Shown here: positions 8,919 through 17,065 of the stretch, piece by piece
How positions within the stretch are numbered: position 1 is the stretch's first letter
Layout: the number at the start of each line of letters is the position of its first letter
Assembly (NCBI RefSeq): GCF_034661175.1
Contig: NZ_CP141058.1
Coordinates: 1,674,001-1,738,000, forward strand
Source of the DNA: Nocardioides renjunii
GTDB lineage: Bacteria; Actinomycetota; Actinomycetes; Propionibacteriales; Nocardioidaceae
Length of the DNA: 64,000 nucleotides
Direction of reading: 5' to 3'
Made by a program: the position numbers and the translations under genes
Notes under the pieces: generated by a model
Told to the model about the DNA's origin: nothing
Databases searched by the model: none
What the model saw: the letters and a program-made list of their open reading frames with translations, nothing else

Positions 8919-10343
8919 TCATGGTCGGCCGGGTGAAGCCGGCTCGCTGCCGGCGTTGGTGGAGGTGGTGTCGATGCGGATGGTTCCGATGCGGTCGCGT
9001 CGGTAGCGGTGGCCGTGCGGGCTGGTCCACTTGTAGACACCCGGCGCGGTCACCTCGTAGCGCCAGGCGGTGTGGGTCTTGAGGCGGTGGTGCCAGCGAC
9101 ACTCCGGTGCGAGGTTCGAGGACACGGTCGGCCCCGGCTGGGGGCGGCCCTCGGTGTCGGCGTCGTGATCGAAAGGGACGACGTGGTCGATGTCGCAGCC
9201 CCGCGCTGGCCGCGTGCACCACGGGAACACACACGTGCGGTCGCGCAGGATCACCTGCTCGCGGATCCGGTCGGGGATGTCGTAGCCGGGTGAGGTGAGC
9301 TCGGCGGTGAGGTCGATGACCGGCTTGACGGTCACCTTGGTGCGGGAGTCGCCGCACCAGTGCTTCACCTGATCGAGGAGGACGAGCCGCTGGCCCTCTT
9401 CCATGCGCCCGGTGGAACCGAAGACGGTCTCCAGCCCGTCGAGGCTGGCGTCGAAGTGGGCGTGCACCACTACCTCCCGGGCGATGGGCAGGCCGTACTC
9501 GCTCCTGGCGGCGGTCGAGCCTTGCGCGTGGAGGTCGAGGGCGGTCTGGGTGCGGGCGAGGTCGCCGAGTGCTGCGGACCGTCGGGCGTCCAAGGGTGCT
9601 GCTGAGCCGAGTGCTTTCAGCGTTTCTGCGCCGTGGGCGAGTGCTCGGTCGAGGTCGAGGGCGTCGGCGATGTCGAGCTCGGCCTCGAACCGCATCGTCC
9701 CGGCGTAGTGCACATCCTGGTCGTGCAGGGTCGCGTGGCGCGGGTCGACCGACAGGTAGCCGTCCTCCGGATCTGCGGTCGCGTCGGAGGTGTCGAGGTG
9801 GTGCCGCTTGATGGTTTCCGCGACGAGCCGGTCGAGCTGGGCGGGTCCGATACGTCCGGCGACGGCGGCGACCTGGGTGTCGACCCACCGCGCTGCCTCG
9901 ACGGTGAGGGAGGGGGTGGCGTGGATGGTGGCTTCGGCGACTGTCCGGGCGCGCCAGGCCGGGACCTGTCCGGCGTGGACCTGTGCCCAAAGGCGTGGGA
10001 GGCGGTGACGGAGCTCGAGGGCGTGACCGATGAGCCGCTTGGCTGTGGTGGAGGAGATGCCGAGGACGGTGCCGAGCTCGGCGATGCAGAACTCCGCCAC
10101 CGCCGGACAGCCCTCGCCGGCGATCGGCTCCTCGTGCTCGAGGCCGTAACGGCCGCTGCCACTGAACGATGCAGCGGTGTGGATCGACTCCGGCGGGTGC
10201 AGGTCCGCCCACCGGGCGGCCACCTCCAGCACATCCGCTGCCGCGCGGTCCTCAGCGGCCTTCCGGTCGCGGGCGAGTGCCAGCAGCGCGGAGGCCGAGA
10301 GGTCCTCGACGTCTGCCTTCGGCCCTGCCAGCGTCTCGATCAT
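8919..10343 (-). CDS. HNH endonuclease signature protein with DUF222 (13E12 family)
   Basis: A 474-residue protein with the actinobacterial 13E12 layout: an alpha-helical DUF222 region (about residues 30-330) and a C-terminal HNH nuclease domain (RDRTCVFPWCTRPARGCDIDHVVPF, then NLAPECRWHHRLKT). The Cys pairs that bracket the HNH core are present, so it may be an active nuclease. Homologues in mycobacteria (REP13E12) are known LexA targets. Here the ATG at 10343 lies inside a SOS-box-like palindrome and 7 bases after a TAGAAT -10, consistent with leaderless, DNA-damage-induced expression. A repeat array sits immediately upstream. Confidence 0.88.
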   Translation of the reverse strand: MIETLAGPKADVEDLSASALLALARDRKAAEDRAAADVLEVAARWADLHPPESIHTAASFSGSGRYGLEHEEPIAGEGCPAVAEFCIAELGTVLGISSTTAKRLIGHALELRHRLPRLWAQVHAGQVPAWRARTVAEATIHATPSLTVEAARWVDTQVAAVAGRIGPAQLDRLVAETIKRHHLDTSDATADPEDGYLSVDPRHATLHDQDVHYAGTMRFEAELDIADALDLDRALAHGAETLKALGSAAPLDARRSAALGDLARTQTALDLHAQGSTAARSEYGLPIAREVVVHAHFDASLDGLETVFGSTGRMEEGQRLVLLDQVKHWCGDSRTKVTVKPVIDLTAELTSPGYDIPDRIREQVILRDRTCVFPWCTRPARGCDIDHVVPFDHDADTEGRPQPGPTVSSNLAPECRWHHRLKTHTAWRYEVTAPGVYKWTSPHGHRYRRDRIGTIRIDTTSTNAGSEPASPGRP

Positions 10344-10351
10344 GTGTTCGA
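10336..10351 (-). promoter_or_regulatory. Candidate LexA (SOS) box over the HNH start codon
   Basis: On the minus strand the sequence is TCGAACACATGATCGA. The actinobacterial/Bacillus-type SOS box is TCGAAC-N4-GTTCGA, so there is one mismatch. The HNH start ATG is inside the site, where bound LexA would block RNA polymerase. Confidence 0.65.
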
Positions 10352-10356
10352 TTCTA
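10351..10356 (-). promoter_or_regulatory. -10 element of the HNH gene (leaderless)
   Basis: TAGAAT on the minus strand, 7 bases before the ATG at 10343. Transcription would begin at or next to the start codon. Confidence 0.6.
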
Positions 10357-10403
10357 CGGCGGACCACCGACAACGGCGCGAGGTCGGACAACGCTGTGGA
10401 AGG

Positions 10404-10708
10404 GGTCTCGATACGCCTCGTTCCCCGGCCACTCGACCACCGAGGCGGGGGTCTCGACATGCCTTGCTCGTGCCTCGCTCGGCCACTCGACCACCGAGAG
10501 CAGTGAGGTCTCGATACGCCTCGCTCGTGCCTCGCTCGGCCACTCGACCACCGAGAGCAGCGAGGTCTCGATACGCCTCGCTCGTGCCTCGCTCGGCCAC
10601 TCGACCACCGAGAGCAGTGAGGTCTCGATACGCCTCGTTCCTCGGCACTCGACCAGCGACGTGGGGGGTCTCGATACGCCTCGCTCCTCGGCTACTCGAC
10701 CACCGAGG
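10404..10708. repeat. Array of six 46/57-bp imperfect-palindrome repeats
   Basis: Six copies begin at 10404, 10450, 10507, 10564, 10621 and 10667. Each starts GGTCTCGA(T/C)A and ends CTCGACCA(C/G)CG. The ends pair imperfectly (GGTCTCGA against TCGACCACC), so each unit can fold into a hairpin. Steps are 46, 57, 57, 57 and 46 bp; the three long units are almost identical (GCTCGTGCCTCGCTCGG inside) and the outer units are shorter. This resembles dispersed REP-like elements of Nocardioides-type genomes, here amplified in tandem. Confidence 0.85.
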
Positions 10709-10834
10709 AGACCGCCGAGCCCCCGGGCACCCACCCCCACCCCTGCGGTCGTGAACGCGTGTGCCGCGCCCGCTGGTGGGTACCGCATCGGTCCGAGACC
10801 ACGAGGTCGAGACGACGAGAGGGAGGGCCCCGTC
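10709..10834. other. Intergenic stretch after the repeat array
   Basis: With the array this completes a 491-bp gene-free interval. It holds a C-rich run (10733-10745), a purine-rich GAGAC/GACGAG stretch and, at its end, the AGGGAGGG ribosome-binding site for the next gene. No clear promoter or RNA gene was seen. Confidence 0.5.
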
Positions 10835-11134
10835 ATGGCGACGAACCGGCTCAGGAACGACAAGCGCGCCGAGGGAGGCGTCCGGATGACCGACGACAGC
10901 CTCCGGGTGCGGCAGCTCAGCCACTACCAGTTCTCCTGGACCGCCGGGGAGGGCGGCCAGAGCGGCACCTGGACGCTCCAGCTGGTGCTGGACGAGGGAG
11001 CGTGGGAGGAGGTCCTCACCGTCACGGCGGAGGACGCCGACAACCTGCAGGACACCCTGCGCAACACGAAGAGCGTCTTTTACGACATCGACCGTCGCGT
11101 GTTGATGTTCGGGGTGACGAAGAGCGGCGAGTGA
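10835..11134 (+). CDS. Hypothetical protein (99 aa)
   Basis: A small soluble protein I do not recognise. It begins with a basic segment (MATNRLRNDKRAEGG), followed by a mixed beta-strand region with the pattern FSWTAGEGGQSGTWTLQLVL and a helical VTAEDADNLQDTLRNT. The ATG at 10835 follows AGGGAGGG at about 8 bases. A methionine at residue 18 is an alternative start. A short direct duplication covers its stop codon (GAGCGGCGAGTGA occurs twice around 11123-11151). The next gene begins 33 bp downstream on the same strand. Confidence 0.65.
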   Translation: MATNRLRNDKRAEGGVRMTDDSLRVRQLSHYQFSWTAGEGGQSGTWTLQLVLDEGAWEEVLTVTAEDADNLQDTLRNTKSVFYDIDRRVLMFGVTKSGE

Positions 11135-11166
11135 CCACGAGCGGCGAGTGAGAACGGGGCCGTGTC

Positions 11167-11787
11167 GTGCAACGGTGGTCGTCCTGGCTGAACGGCACCC
11201 TCGCGCTGGGCAGCGTGGGGGTGTGCGCCGCGCTGGTCGAGTGGGGGCCGTCGCGGCTGCTGGCGGTCACGATCCCGGTCACCTGCATCGTGACGCTCGC
11301 GCACATCATGGTGCGGGTCGAGCACCGGACCACCGGGGGCGTGCTCGGGGCGTGCGTGTCCGTCGTCCGGTCGTCCGCCTCCGCCACGTCGCTGCTCCTG
11401 CTGGCCTACGTCCTCGCGTCGCTTCACCTCGGGCTCGGCCTGCTGCTCGTGGCTGGGCTGGTGGTCACGGCGCCGCCGGTGCGTGACGCCGTACGACGAC
11501 GCAGCCGGCTGCAGCGGGTCGGGTGGAACCCGGCCGCACCCGACCCGGCGGCGGTCACGCCGAGCGGCGTCGCGCACCTGACCGACTCCGAGCTGACCCA
11601 CGCCTGGTGCCACACGTCGCGGGCGCTGGACGGTGTCACGCACCCCGGCCGGCGGCTGGCGCTGGTGATCACCCGCCAGCACCTGCTCGACGAGATGTGG
11701 GCCCGCGACCGCGAGGCGCTCGAGGCGTGGGTCGCCTGCGGTGCCCGACCCGCCGACCGGCCGCCGCGCTACTTCCGCCAGCCGTGA
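11167..11787 (+). CDS. Hypothetical membrane protein (206 aa)
   Basis: No family recognised. The N-terminal half contains about four hydrophobic segments (residues about 8-45 and 68-100) and the C-terminal half is soluble, with an LTDSELTHAWCHTSRAL motif and an Arg/Pro-rich end. The GTG at 11167 has no strong ribosome-binding site, so the start is tentative. It is convergent with the GH51 gene. Confidence 0.65.
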   Translation: MQRWSSWLNGTLALGSVGVCAALVEWGPSRLLAVTIPVTCIVTLAHIMVRVEHRTTGGVLGACVSVVRSSASATSLLLLAYVLASLHLGLGLLLVAGLVVTAPPVRDAVRRRSRLQRVGWNPAAPDPAAVTPSGVAHLTDSELTHAWCHTSRALDGVTHPGRRLALVITRQHLLDEMWARDREALEAWVACGARPADRPPRYFRQP

Positions 11788-11803
11788 CGACACGGGGTCG
11801 TCA
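11785..11803. terminator. Hairpin joining two convergent stop codons
   Basis: TGACGAC-ACGGG-GTCGTCA is a perfect 7-bp stem. Its outer bases are the TGA of the plus-strand gene and the TGA of the minus-strand GH51 gene. It could act weakly on both transcripts; there is no T tract. Confidence 0.35.
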
Positions 11804-13327
11804 GGCCGGTCCCGGCTCGAGGACGACGACCGACCACGACACGGGCGGCAGGGTCAGCGTGATCGCGTCGCCGTCGACGCGGAGGGTGCTGTTGTCGCGC
11901 ACCCCGACCCGGGTCGGGTCCGCAAGCGTGTTCACCGCGTGGTGGTCGTCGTCGTGCAGGGTCCGGGCGTGGCCCCTTGCGAACGTCCGCCCGCCGGGGA
12001 CGACGACGTCGAGCTCCACGGACCCGGACTGCGAGCGGTTCACGACGAAGAGGCTGACCGTGCCGTCCTCGTCCCGCGTGGCGGCGGCGTCCACGAGCGG
12101 GACCACGCCATGGCGCGCGGTCTCCTGCTCGTCGCACTCGATCCGCACGGGCAGGCTCGACCCGCGGGCGTGGCGGGACGTGAGCGCGAATGGGAAGAAC
12201 GTGGTCTGCCGCCAGGCCGGACCGCCCGGCTCGGTCATGACGGGGGCGATGGCGTTGACGAGCTGGGCCAGCGAGGCGCTCCTGACCCGGTCCGCGTGGC
12301 GCAGCAGCGAGATGAGCAGGCTCCCCACCACGACGGCGTCCGCCACCGTGTAGACGTCCTCGAGCAGGCGCGGCGCCCGCGGCCAGTGGTCGAGCGAGGT
12401 CATCCGCTCCTCCGCCTGGAAGCGGGAGAGGTACCAGACGTTCCACTCGTCGAAGGAGATGTCGACGCGGTGCTCGCTGCCCTTCACGGCGCGGACGTGG
12501 TCGATCGTCGCGACGACCGAGTCGATGAAGGCGTCCATGTCGACGGCCGAGGCGAGGAAGCTCGCGAGGTCGCCGTCGCGCTCCTCGTAGTAGGCGTGGC
12601 AGGAGATGAGGTCGACCTCGTCGTAGGCGTGGGTCAGCACGGTGCGCTCCCACTCGCCGAAGGTCGGCATGTCGCGGCTCGAGGACCCGCACAGCACCAG
12701 CTCGAGATCCGGGTCGAGGAGCCGCATGGCGCGCGCGGTCTGCGCGGCGAGCTTGCCGTAGTCGTCGGCGGAGCGGTGCCCCAGCTGCCAGGGCCCGTCC
12801 AGCTCGTTGCCCAGGCACCACGTGCGTACGCCGAACGGGTGCGGGCGGCCGTTGCGCGCCCGCTCGTCCGTGCGGGTCGTGCCGCCGGCGACGTTGGCGT
12901 ACTCGAGCAGGTCGAGTGCCTCGAGCGTGCCGCGGGTGCCGAGGTTGAGCGCCAGCACCAGGTCGCTCCCGACCTCCTCGAGCCACTCGGCGAACTCGTG
13001 GAGGCCGACCTCGTTGGTCTCGGTGGAGTGCCAGGCCAGGTCCAGCCGCGTGGGGCGCGTCTCCCGCGGGCCCACCCCGTCCTCCCACCGGTAGCCGGAC
13101 ACGAAGTTGCCACCGGGGTAGCGAACGGCGCTCACGCCCAGCTCGCGCACCAGCTCGACGACGTCGGTGCGGAAGCCGCGCGCGTCGGCGCTCGGGTGGC
13201 CGGGCTCGTGGACGCCGGTGTGGATCGCGCGGCCCACGTGCTCGACGAAGGCACCGAACAGGCGCCGGTCGACGGGGACGCCGGGGTGCTCGAGGTCGAC
13301 GACCAGCCGGGCCTGCCCGCTGCTCAC
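11801..13327 (-). CDS. Alpha-L-arabinofuranosidase, GH51
   Basis: A 508-residue retaining glycosidase that removes L-arabinofuranosyl side chains from arabinoxylan oligosaccharides. The catalytic acid/base is Glu175 in CLGNELDGPW and the nucleophile is Glu294 in SFDEWNVWY, inside a TIM barrel with a C-terminal beta domain. No signal peptide, so it acts in the cytoplasm. The GTG at 13327 overlaps the stop of the GH10 gene by 4 bases (GTGA), so the two are translationally coupled. Transcription should start in the operator region near 14690. Confidence 0.93.
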   Translation of the reverse strand: MSSGQARLVVDLEHPGVPVDRRLFGAFVEHVGRAIHTGVHEPGHPSADARGFRTDVVELVRELGVSAVRYPGGNFVSGYRWEDGVGPRETRPTRLDLAWHSTETNEVGLHEFAEWLEEVGSDLVLALNLGTRGTLEALDLLEYANVAGGTTRTDERARNGRPHPFGVRTWCLGNELDGPWQLGHRSADDYGKLAAQTARAMRLLDPDLELVLCGSSSRDMPTFGEWERTVLTHAYDEVDLISCHAYYEERDGDLASFLASAVDMDAFIDSVVATIDHVRAVKGSEHRVDISFDEWNVWYLSRFQAEERMTSLDHWPRAPRLLEDVYTVADAVVVGSLLISLLRHADRVRSASLAQLVNAIAPVMTEPGGPAWRQTTFFPFALTSRHARGSSLPVRIECDEQETARHGVVPLVDAAATRDEDGTVSLFVVNRSQSGSVELDVVVPGGRTFARGHARTLHDDDHHAVNTLADPTRVGVRDNSTLRVDGDAITLTLPPVSWSVVVLEPGPA

Positions 13328-14628
13328 CGGTCCACCACCACCTCGAGGTCCGGCCGGTCGGCCGAGAGCTCGACCGTCGCTGTGCCGTCAGGGGTGGTCA
13401 CCGAGTAGGTGCCCGCCCAGCCGTGCAGGACGACGCTGCCGCGCTCGTCGGTGCGCGCGTAGGTCGGGGCCAGCCACCACTCCTCCTTCACCAGCCTGCG
13501 CAGGGCGTCGTACGCCGGCTTCAGGGTGCCGTCGGCGCGGACGAGGCCCGACGGCGCTCCGAGCCACGCCCCCGCGTCGGTGATGCCCCAGTAGGTCACC
13601 GCGGCGACGGAGGGGTGGGACAGCAGCGTGCGGTAGTGCCGGACGATCTCGTGGGCCTGCCGCTCCTCGCCCTCGGCGGTGGAGGGCCAATGCTCCGGCT
13701 GGAAGTCGTTGAGGTCCTCGATGTGGGCCGGCATCGTGTCGCCGGACACCAGGGTGGTCTCGCTGAGGTGGAGCGGCAGGCCGTAGCGCGCGAACCGGTC
13801 GAGGACGGCGAGCGTGCGGTCCTCGCCCCAGTAGCCCTGGTGCATGTGGCTCTGGAGGCCGATCGCGTCGATCGCGATCCCGGCCTCGAGCACGCCCTCG
13901 ATCAGGCACTCGTAGGCGGTCGACATGTCGAAGTCGTTGAGGACGAGGGTGGCCCGCTGGTCGGCCCTCCGGGCCTCGTCGAACGCCAGCCGGATCGTCG
14001 CCAGGCGGCCTCGGCTGCGGCACAGCCGCGTGACGGCGTTGGTCGTCTCCTCGTTGTCGAAGACCGGCATGATCACGACCTCGTTGATCACGTCCCACGT
14101 CGGCACGAGCCCCTCGAAGGCCGACACCTCCCGGCGGACCCGCGCGCGGACCGCCTCCTCGACCTCGGCGTCCGGGAGCTCGTCGAGCCAGGTCGGCGCC
14201 AGCGTGTGCCACACCAGCGGGTGGCCCTTCGTCGCGACGCCGCGCTCCTGCAGCCAGCGGGCGGTAGCGAGGAGCCGCTCGGTCTGCGGCTCGCCCCGCA
14301 CGGGCTCGAACCCCTGCCAGTAGAAGGGCAGCGTGGCGGTGTTGAACACGTCCAGCCACAGGTCCACGAGCCGCGCGGCGGCGTCCGGCTCCGCGCCACC
14401 GAAGACGTTGCCCGCCGCCGTCGTCTCGCCATTGGCGAGGCCGACGAAGTCGAAGCCGATGTTGCCGAACGCGAACGCGTGCCGCTGCTGCTCGACGACC
14501 ACGTCGGTGCCGGCGAGCGGCGTGCCGTCGCTGCGTCGTACGGTCACGTCGGCGCGCAGCACGCGGTGGTCCAGGGGACTGTGCGAGTCGACGTCGCGCG
14601 GGCTCTGAACCGGGTCGAGCGAGGGCAT
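13324..14628 (-). CDS. Endo-1,4-beta-xylanase, GH10, cytoplasmic
   Basis: A 434-residue GH10 enzyme. KGHPLVWH (134-141) is the family core, Glu183 in TWDVINEVV the acid/base and Glu290 in LHLSETTL the nucleophile. About 30 N-terminal residues precede a short beta module before the barrel. There is no signal peptide or binding module, so it probably cleaves imported xylo-oligosaccharides rather than polymeric xylan. GGAGG sits 5 bases before the ATG at 14628. First gene of the left arm of the locus. Confidence 0.93.
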   Translation of the reverse strand: MPSLDPVQSPRDVDSHSPLDHRVLRADVTVRRSDGTPLAGTDVVVEQQRHAFAFGNIGFDFVGLANGETTAAGNVFGGAEPDAAARLVDLWLDVFNTATLPFYWQGFEPVRGEPQTERLLATARWLQERGVATKGHPLVWHTLAPTWLDELPDAEVEEAVRARVRREVSAFEGLVPTWDVINEVVIMPVFDNEETTNAVTRLCRSRGRLATIRLAFDEARRADQRATLVLNDFDMSTAYECLIEGVLEAGIAIDAIGLQSHMHQGYWGEDRTLAVLDRFARYGLPLHLSETTLVSGDTMPAHIEDLNDFQPEHWPSTAEGEERQAHEIVRHYRTLLSHPSVAAVTYWGITDAGAWLGAPSGLVRADGTLKPAYDALRRLVKEEWWLAPTYARTDERGSVVLHGWAGTYSVTTPDGTATVELSADRPDLEVVVDR

Positions 14629-14653
14629 GGGACCTCCAGCGAGGGGCGGGACG

Positions 14654-14669
14654 TGTGAAGGACATCACG
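14654..14669. promoter_or_regulatory. Crp-type binding site
   Basis: TGTGA-AGGACA-TCACG matches 9 of 10 positions of the Crp/CRP consensus TGTGA-N6-TCACA. It lies between the xylanase promoter and its ATG. A site with the same half-sites and the same ACA at the end of the spacer is at 41073-41088. Confidence 0.55.
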
Positions 14670-14688
14670 GGTGAAGCCCGATGTAAAA

Positions 14689-14702
14689 CGTTATCGATAA
14701 CG
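14689..14702. promoter_or_regulatory. LacI-family operator of the arabinoxylan locus
   Basis: CGTTATCGATAACG is a perfect 14-bp palindrome with a central CG step, typical of LacI/GalR operators, and is conspicuously AT-rich for this genome. It lies between the divergent xylanase and importer operons. The LacI-family gene at 17915 is the obvious candidate repressor. Confidence 0.8.
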
Positions 14703-14703
14703 A

Positions 14704-14709
14704 TTGACA
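14704..14709 (+). promoter_or_regulatory. -35 element (TTGACA) of the importer operon
   Basis: A consensus TTGACA two bases after the operator on the plus strand. No good -10 is seen 16-18 bases further on, so the exact promoter is uncertain. A weaker Crp-like sequence (TGTGG-N6-TCACT) is at 14741-14756. Confidence 0.4.
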
Positions 14710-14786
14710 AGGGGTAGAACCGTCGTTCAGGGTCATCCAGTGTGGTCCACGTCACTCCGGCGTGGCGCGGATGAAGGAGGATCTCG

Positions 14787-16076
14787 ATGCCTAGGAGCAC
14801 CCGAGTGGCGGGACTCGCCGCTCTCTGCGCCGTCACGTTGATGACAGCGGCCTGCGGTGGCGACGACAGCGCCTCGGGCGACGGCGACGCCAACACGATC
14901 ACCTGGTGGCACAACTCCAACAACGAGCCGGGCAAGGGCTACTACGAGCAGGTCGCCAAGGACTTCGAGGCCGAGAACCCCGGCATCGACGTCAAGGTCA
15001 GCGCCATGGCGCACGAGGACATGGTCAGCAAGCTCGAGGCGGCGTTCCAGAGCGGCGATGTGCCGGACGTCTACATGGAGCGCGGCGGCGGCGAGCTCGC
15101 CGACCACGTCGAGGCGGGGTTGACGAAGGACCTCTCGGAGGCGGCGTCCGAGGAGATCTCCAAGCTCGGCGGCAACGTCGCCGGCTGGCAGGTGGACGGC
15201 AAGACCTACGCCCTGCCGTTCTCGGTGGGCGTCGTCGGCTTCTGGTACAACAAGGCGCTCTTCGAGGAGGCCGGCATCGAGGCGCCGCCGACCACCATGG
15301 ACGAGTTCTACGACGTGGTCGACCAGCTCAAGGCCGCCGACATCACGCCCGTCTCGGTCGGTGCCGGTGACAAGTGGCCCGCTGCCCACTACTGGTACTA
15401 CACCGCCCTGCGCACCTGCCCCCAGGACGTCCTGGAGGGTGCCGTGACCAGCCTCGACTTCTCGGACCCGTGCTTCGTCGAGGCGGGTGCGGCGCTCGAG
15501 GACGTCATCGCGGCGGAGCCGTTCAACCCCGGCTTCCTCACCACGCCCGCGCAGGAGGGAGCGACCTCCGCCTCCGGCCTGCTCGCGACCGACAAGGTCG
15601 CCATGGAGCTGGCGGGTCACTGGGAGCCGGGCGTCATGCAGGGACTCACCGACGACGGCAAGGGCCTGGGGGAGGACACGGGCTGGTTCCCGTTCCCCGA
15701 GGTCGAGGGCGGCGCGGGTGACCCGACGGCACAGCTCGGCGGTGGTGACGCGTGGGCCGTCGCAGAGGGCGCGCCCGACGAGGCCGTCGACCTGGTGAGG
15801 ACGCTGCTCTCGGACGAGGTGCAGACCGGCTTCGCCGAGAACGACATGGGCCTGCCGACCAATCCGGCCGCGGGCGGTGCCGTGAGCGACCCGGCGCTCG
15901 CCGAGCTGCTCAGCGTGCGCGACGAGTCGCCCTACATCCAGCTCTACTTCGACACCGCCTTCGGCACGTCCGTCGGTGGCGCGATGAACGACGAGATCGC
16001 GCTCCTCTTCGCCGGTCAGGCGAGCCCGGAGGACGTCGTCGAGGCCACGCAGCAGGCTGCCGACCAGGAGATGTGA
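14787..16076 (+). CDS. Sugar ABC transporter substrate-binding lipoprotein
   Basis: A 429-residue family 1 extracellular solute-binding protein. A signal peptide ends in the lipobox LMTAAC, with Cys23 as the lipidated residue. The mature part has the usual binding-protein signatures: ITWWHNSNNEPGKGYYEQVAKDF near the start, and PFSVGVVGFWYNKALFEEAG in the second domain. Inferred ligand: xylo- or arabinoxylo-oligosaccharides, from the enzymes around it. GGAGG lies upstream of the ATG at 14787. First gene of the right-hand operon, followed by two permeases. Confidence 0.92.
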   Translation: MPRSTRVAGLAALCAVTLMTAACGGDDSASGDGDANTITWWHNSNNEPGKGYYEQVAKDFEAENPGIDVKVSAMAHEDMVSKLEAAFQSGDVPDVYMERGGGELADHVEAGLTKDLSEAASEEISKLGGNVAGWQVDGKTYALPFSVGVVGFWYNKALFEEAGIEAPPTTMDEFYDVVDQLKAADITPVSVGAGDKWPAAHYWYYTALRTCPQDVLEGAVTSLDFSDPCFVEAGAALEDVIAAEPFNPGFLTTPAQEGATSASGLLATDKVAMELAGHWEPGVMQGLTDDGKGLGEDTGWFPFPEVEGGAGDPTAQLGGGDAWAVAEGAPDEAVDLVRTLLSDEVQTGFAENDMGLPTNPAAGGAVSDPALAELLSVRDESPYIQLYFDTAFGTSVGGAMNDEIALLFAGQASPEDVVEATQQAADQEM

Positions 16077-16084
16077 TCACGAGC

Positions 16085-17065
16085 ATGACCGATCAGGGCG
16101 CCACGATGGTGGCAACTCGACCGGAGGAGGGGGCCGCCCGCCGCGCGACGTCGCGCCGGGCGGCCGCCCGGCCGCCGCGCCTCGGGTGGGGCCAGCGCCT
16201 CGAGGTGCTGCTCTTCGTGGCCCCGGCGCTCGTCCTGATGTCGATCTTCATCGTCTGGCCGGTGGTCTCCGCCGTGCGGATGTCGTTGTACCGCTGGAAG
16301 GGCTTCGGCCCGATGGACGACTTCGTCGGCTGGCAGAACTACAGCCTGGTGCTCGGCGACGACGTCTTCACCGGTGCCGTCGGGCACAACTTCACGATCG
16401 TGGTGGCCTCGATCGCGGTCCAGCTCCCGATCGGCCTGGGCCTGGCCCTCCTGCTCAACCGCAACATCCGGTTCCGCGGCGTGCTGCGGACCGTGGTCTT
16501 CGTGCCGTACGTGGTGGCCGAGGTCATCGCCGGCGTCATCTGGTTCCAGCTGCTGCAGCCCGGCTACGGCCTCGTGGACACCCTCGTCGGAGCCGTCGGC
16601 CTGACCCCGCCGGAGCAGGGTTTCCTCGGCAGCCCCGACATCACGTTGTGGACGGTGTTCGTGGTGCTGACGTGGAAGTACGTCGGGCTGGCCGTGCTGC
16701 TCTTCCTCGCCGGTCTGCAGAACATCCCGCAGGAGCTCTACGAGTCCGCGCAGATCGACGGCGCCTCGTGGTGGCAGACCCAGTGGCAGATCGCCGTCCC
16801 GCTGCTGGGGCCCACGATCCGGACCTGGGCGTTCCTCTCGATGATCGGCTCCATCCAGCTCTTCGACATCGTGTGGGTGCTGACCGGTGGCGGCCCCGCC
16901 AACGCGACGACCACGATGGCGACGTACCTCATCAACCAGGGCACCTCCCGGGGCAACTACGGCATCGCCGGCGCCGCGTCGGTCGTGTTGTTCGTCATCG
17001 CGCTCGTGATGGCCGTGCTCTACCAGGCTCTCGTCCTGCGCCGCGACAGCCAGGAGGCACGATGA
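16085..17065 (+). CDS. Sugar ABC transporter permease (MalF type)
   Basis: A 326-residue inner-membrane permease with an Ala/Arg-rich cytoplasmic N-terminus of about 35 residues and six predicted helices. The ATPase-contacting EAA loop is ELYESAQIDGASWWQTQWQI, and LTGGGPANATTTMATYL is a typical MalF-type periplasmic/membrane segment. It starts 8 bases after the binding protein stop and overlaps the next permease by 4 bases (ATGA). Confidence 0.92.
   Translation: MTDQGATMVATRPEEGAARRATSRRAAARPPRLGWGQRLEVLLFVAPALVLMSIFIVWPVVSAVRMSLYRWKGFGPMDDFVGWQNYSLVLGDDVFTGAVGHNFTIVVASIAVQLPIGLGLALLLNRNIRFRGVLRTVVFVPYVVAEVIAGVIWFQLLQPGYGLVDTLVGAVGLTPPEQGFLGSPDITLWTVFVVLTWKYVGLAVLLFLAGLQNIPQELYESAQIDGASWWQTQWQIAVPLLGPTIRTWAFLSMIGSIQLFDIVWVLTGGGPANATTTMATYLINQGTSRGNYGIAGAASVVLFVIALVMAVLYQALVLRRDSQEAR

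Larger units (their letters stand above)
14682..14710 (-). promoter_or_regulatory. Promoter of the GH10-GH51 operon
   Basis: On the minus strand TTGTCA (14710..14705) and TTTACA (14687..14682) are separated by 17 bases, and the spacer holds the LacI-type palindrome. The spacing is ideal and both hexamers are plausible. Confidence 0.5.

Noticed and set aside
10404..10708. CRISPR array
   Set aside because: The units are near-contiguous imperfect palindromes with only a few bases between them, not repeats with unique 30-40-bp spacers, and there are no cas genes.
10354..10924. Repetitive open frames running through the repeat array
   Set aside because: They exist because 57 bp is a multiple of three. 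Translations are Arg/Ser/Glu-rich repeats, and none has a start signal.
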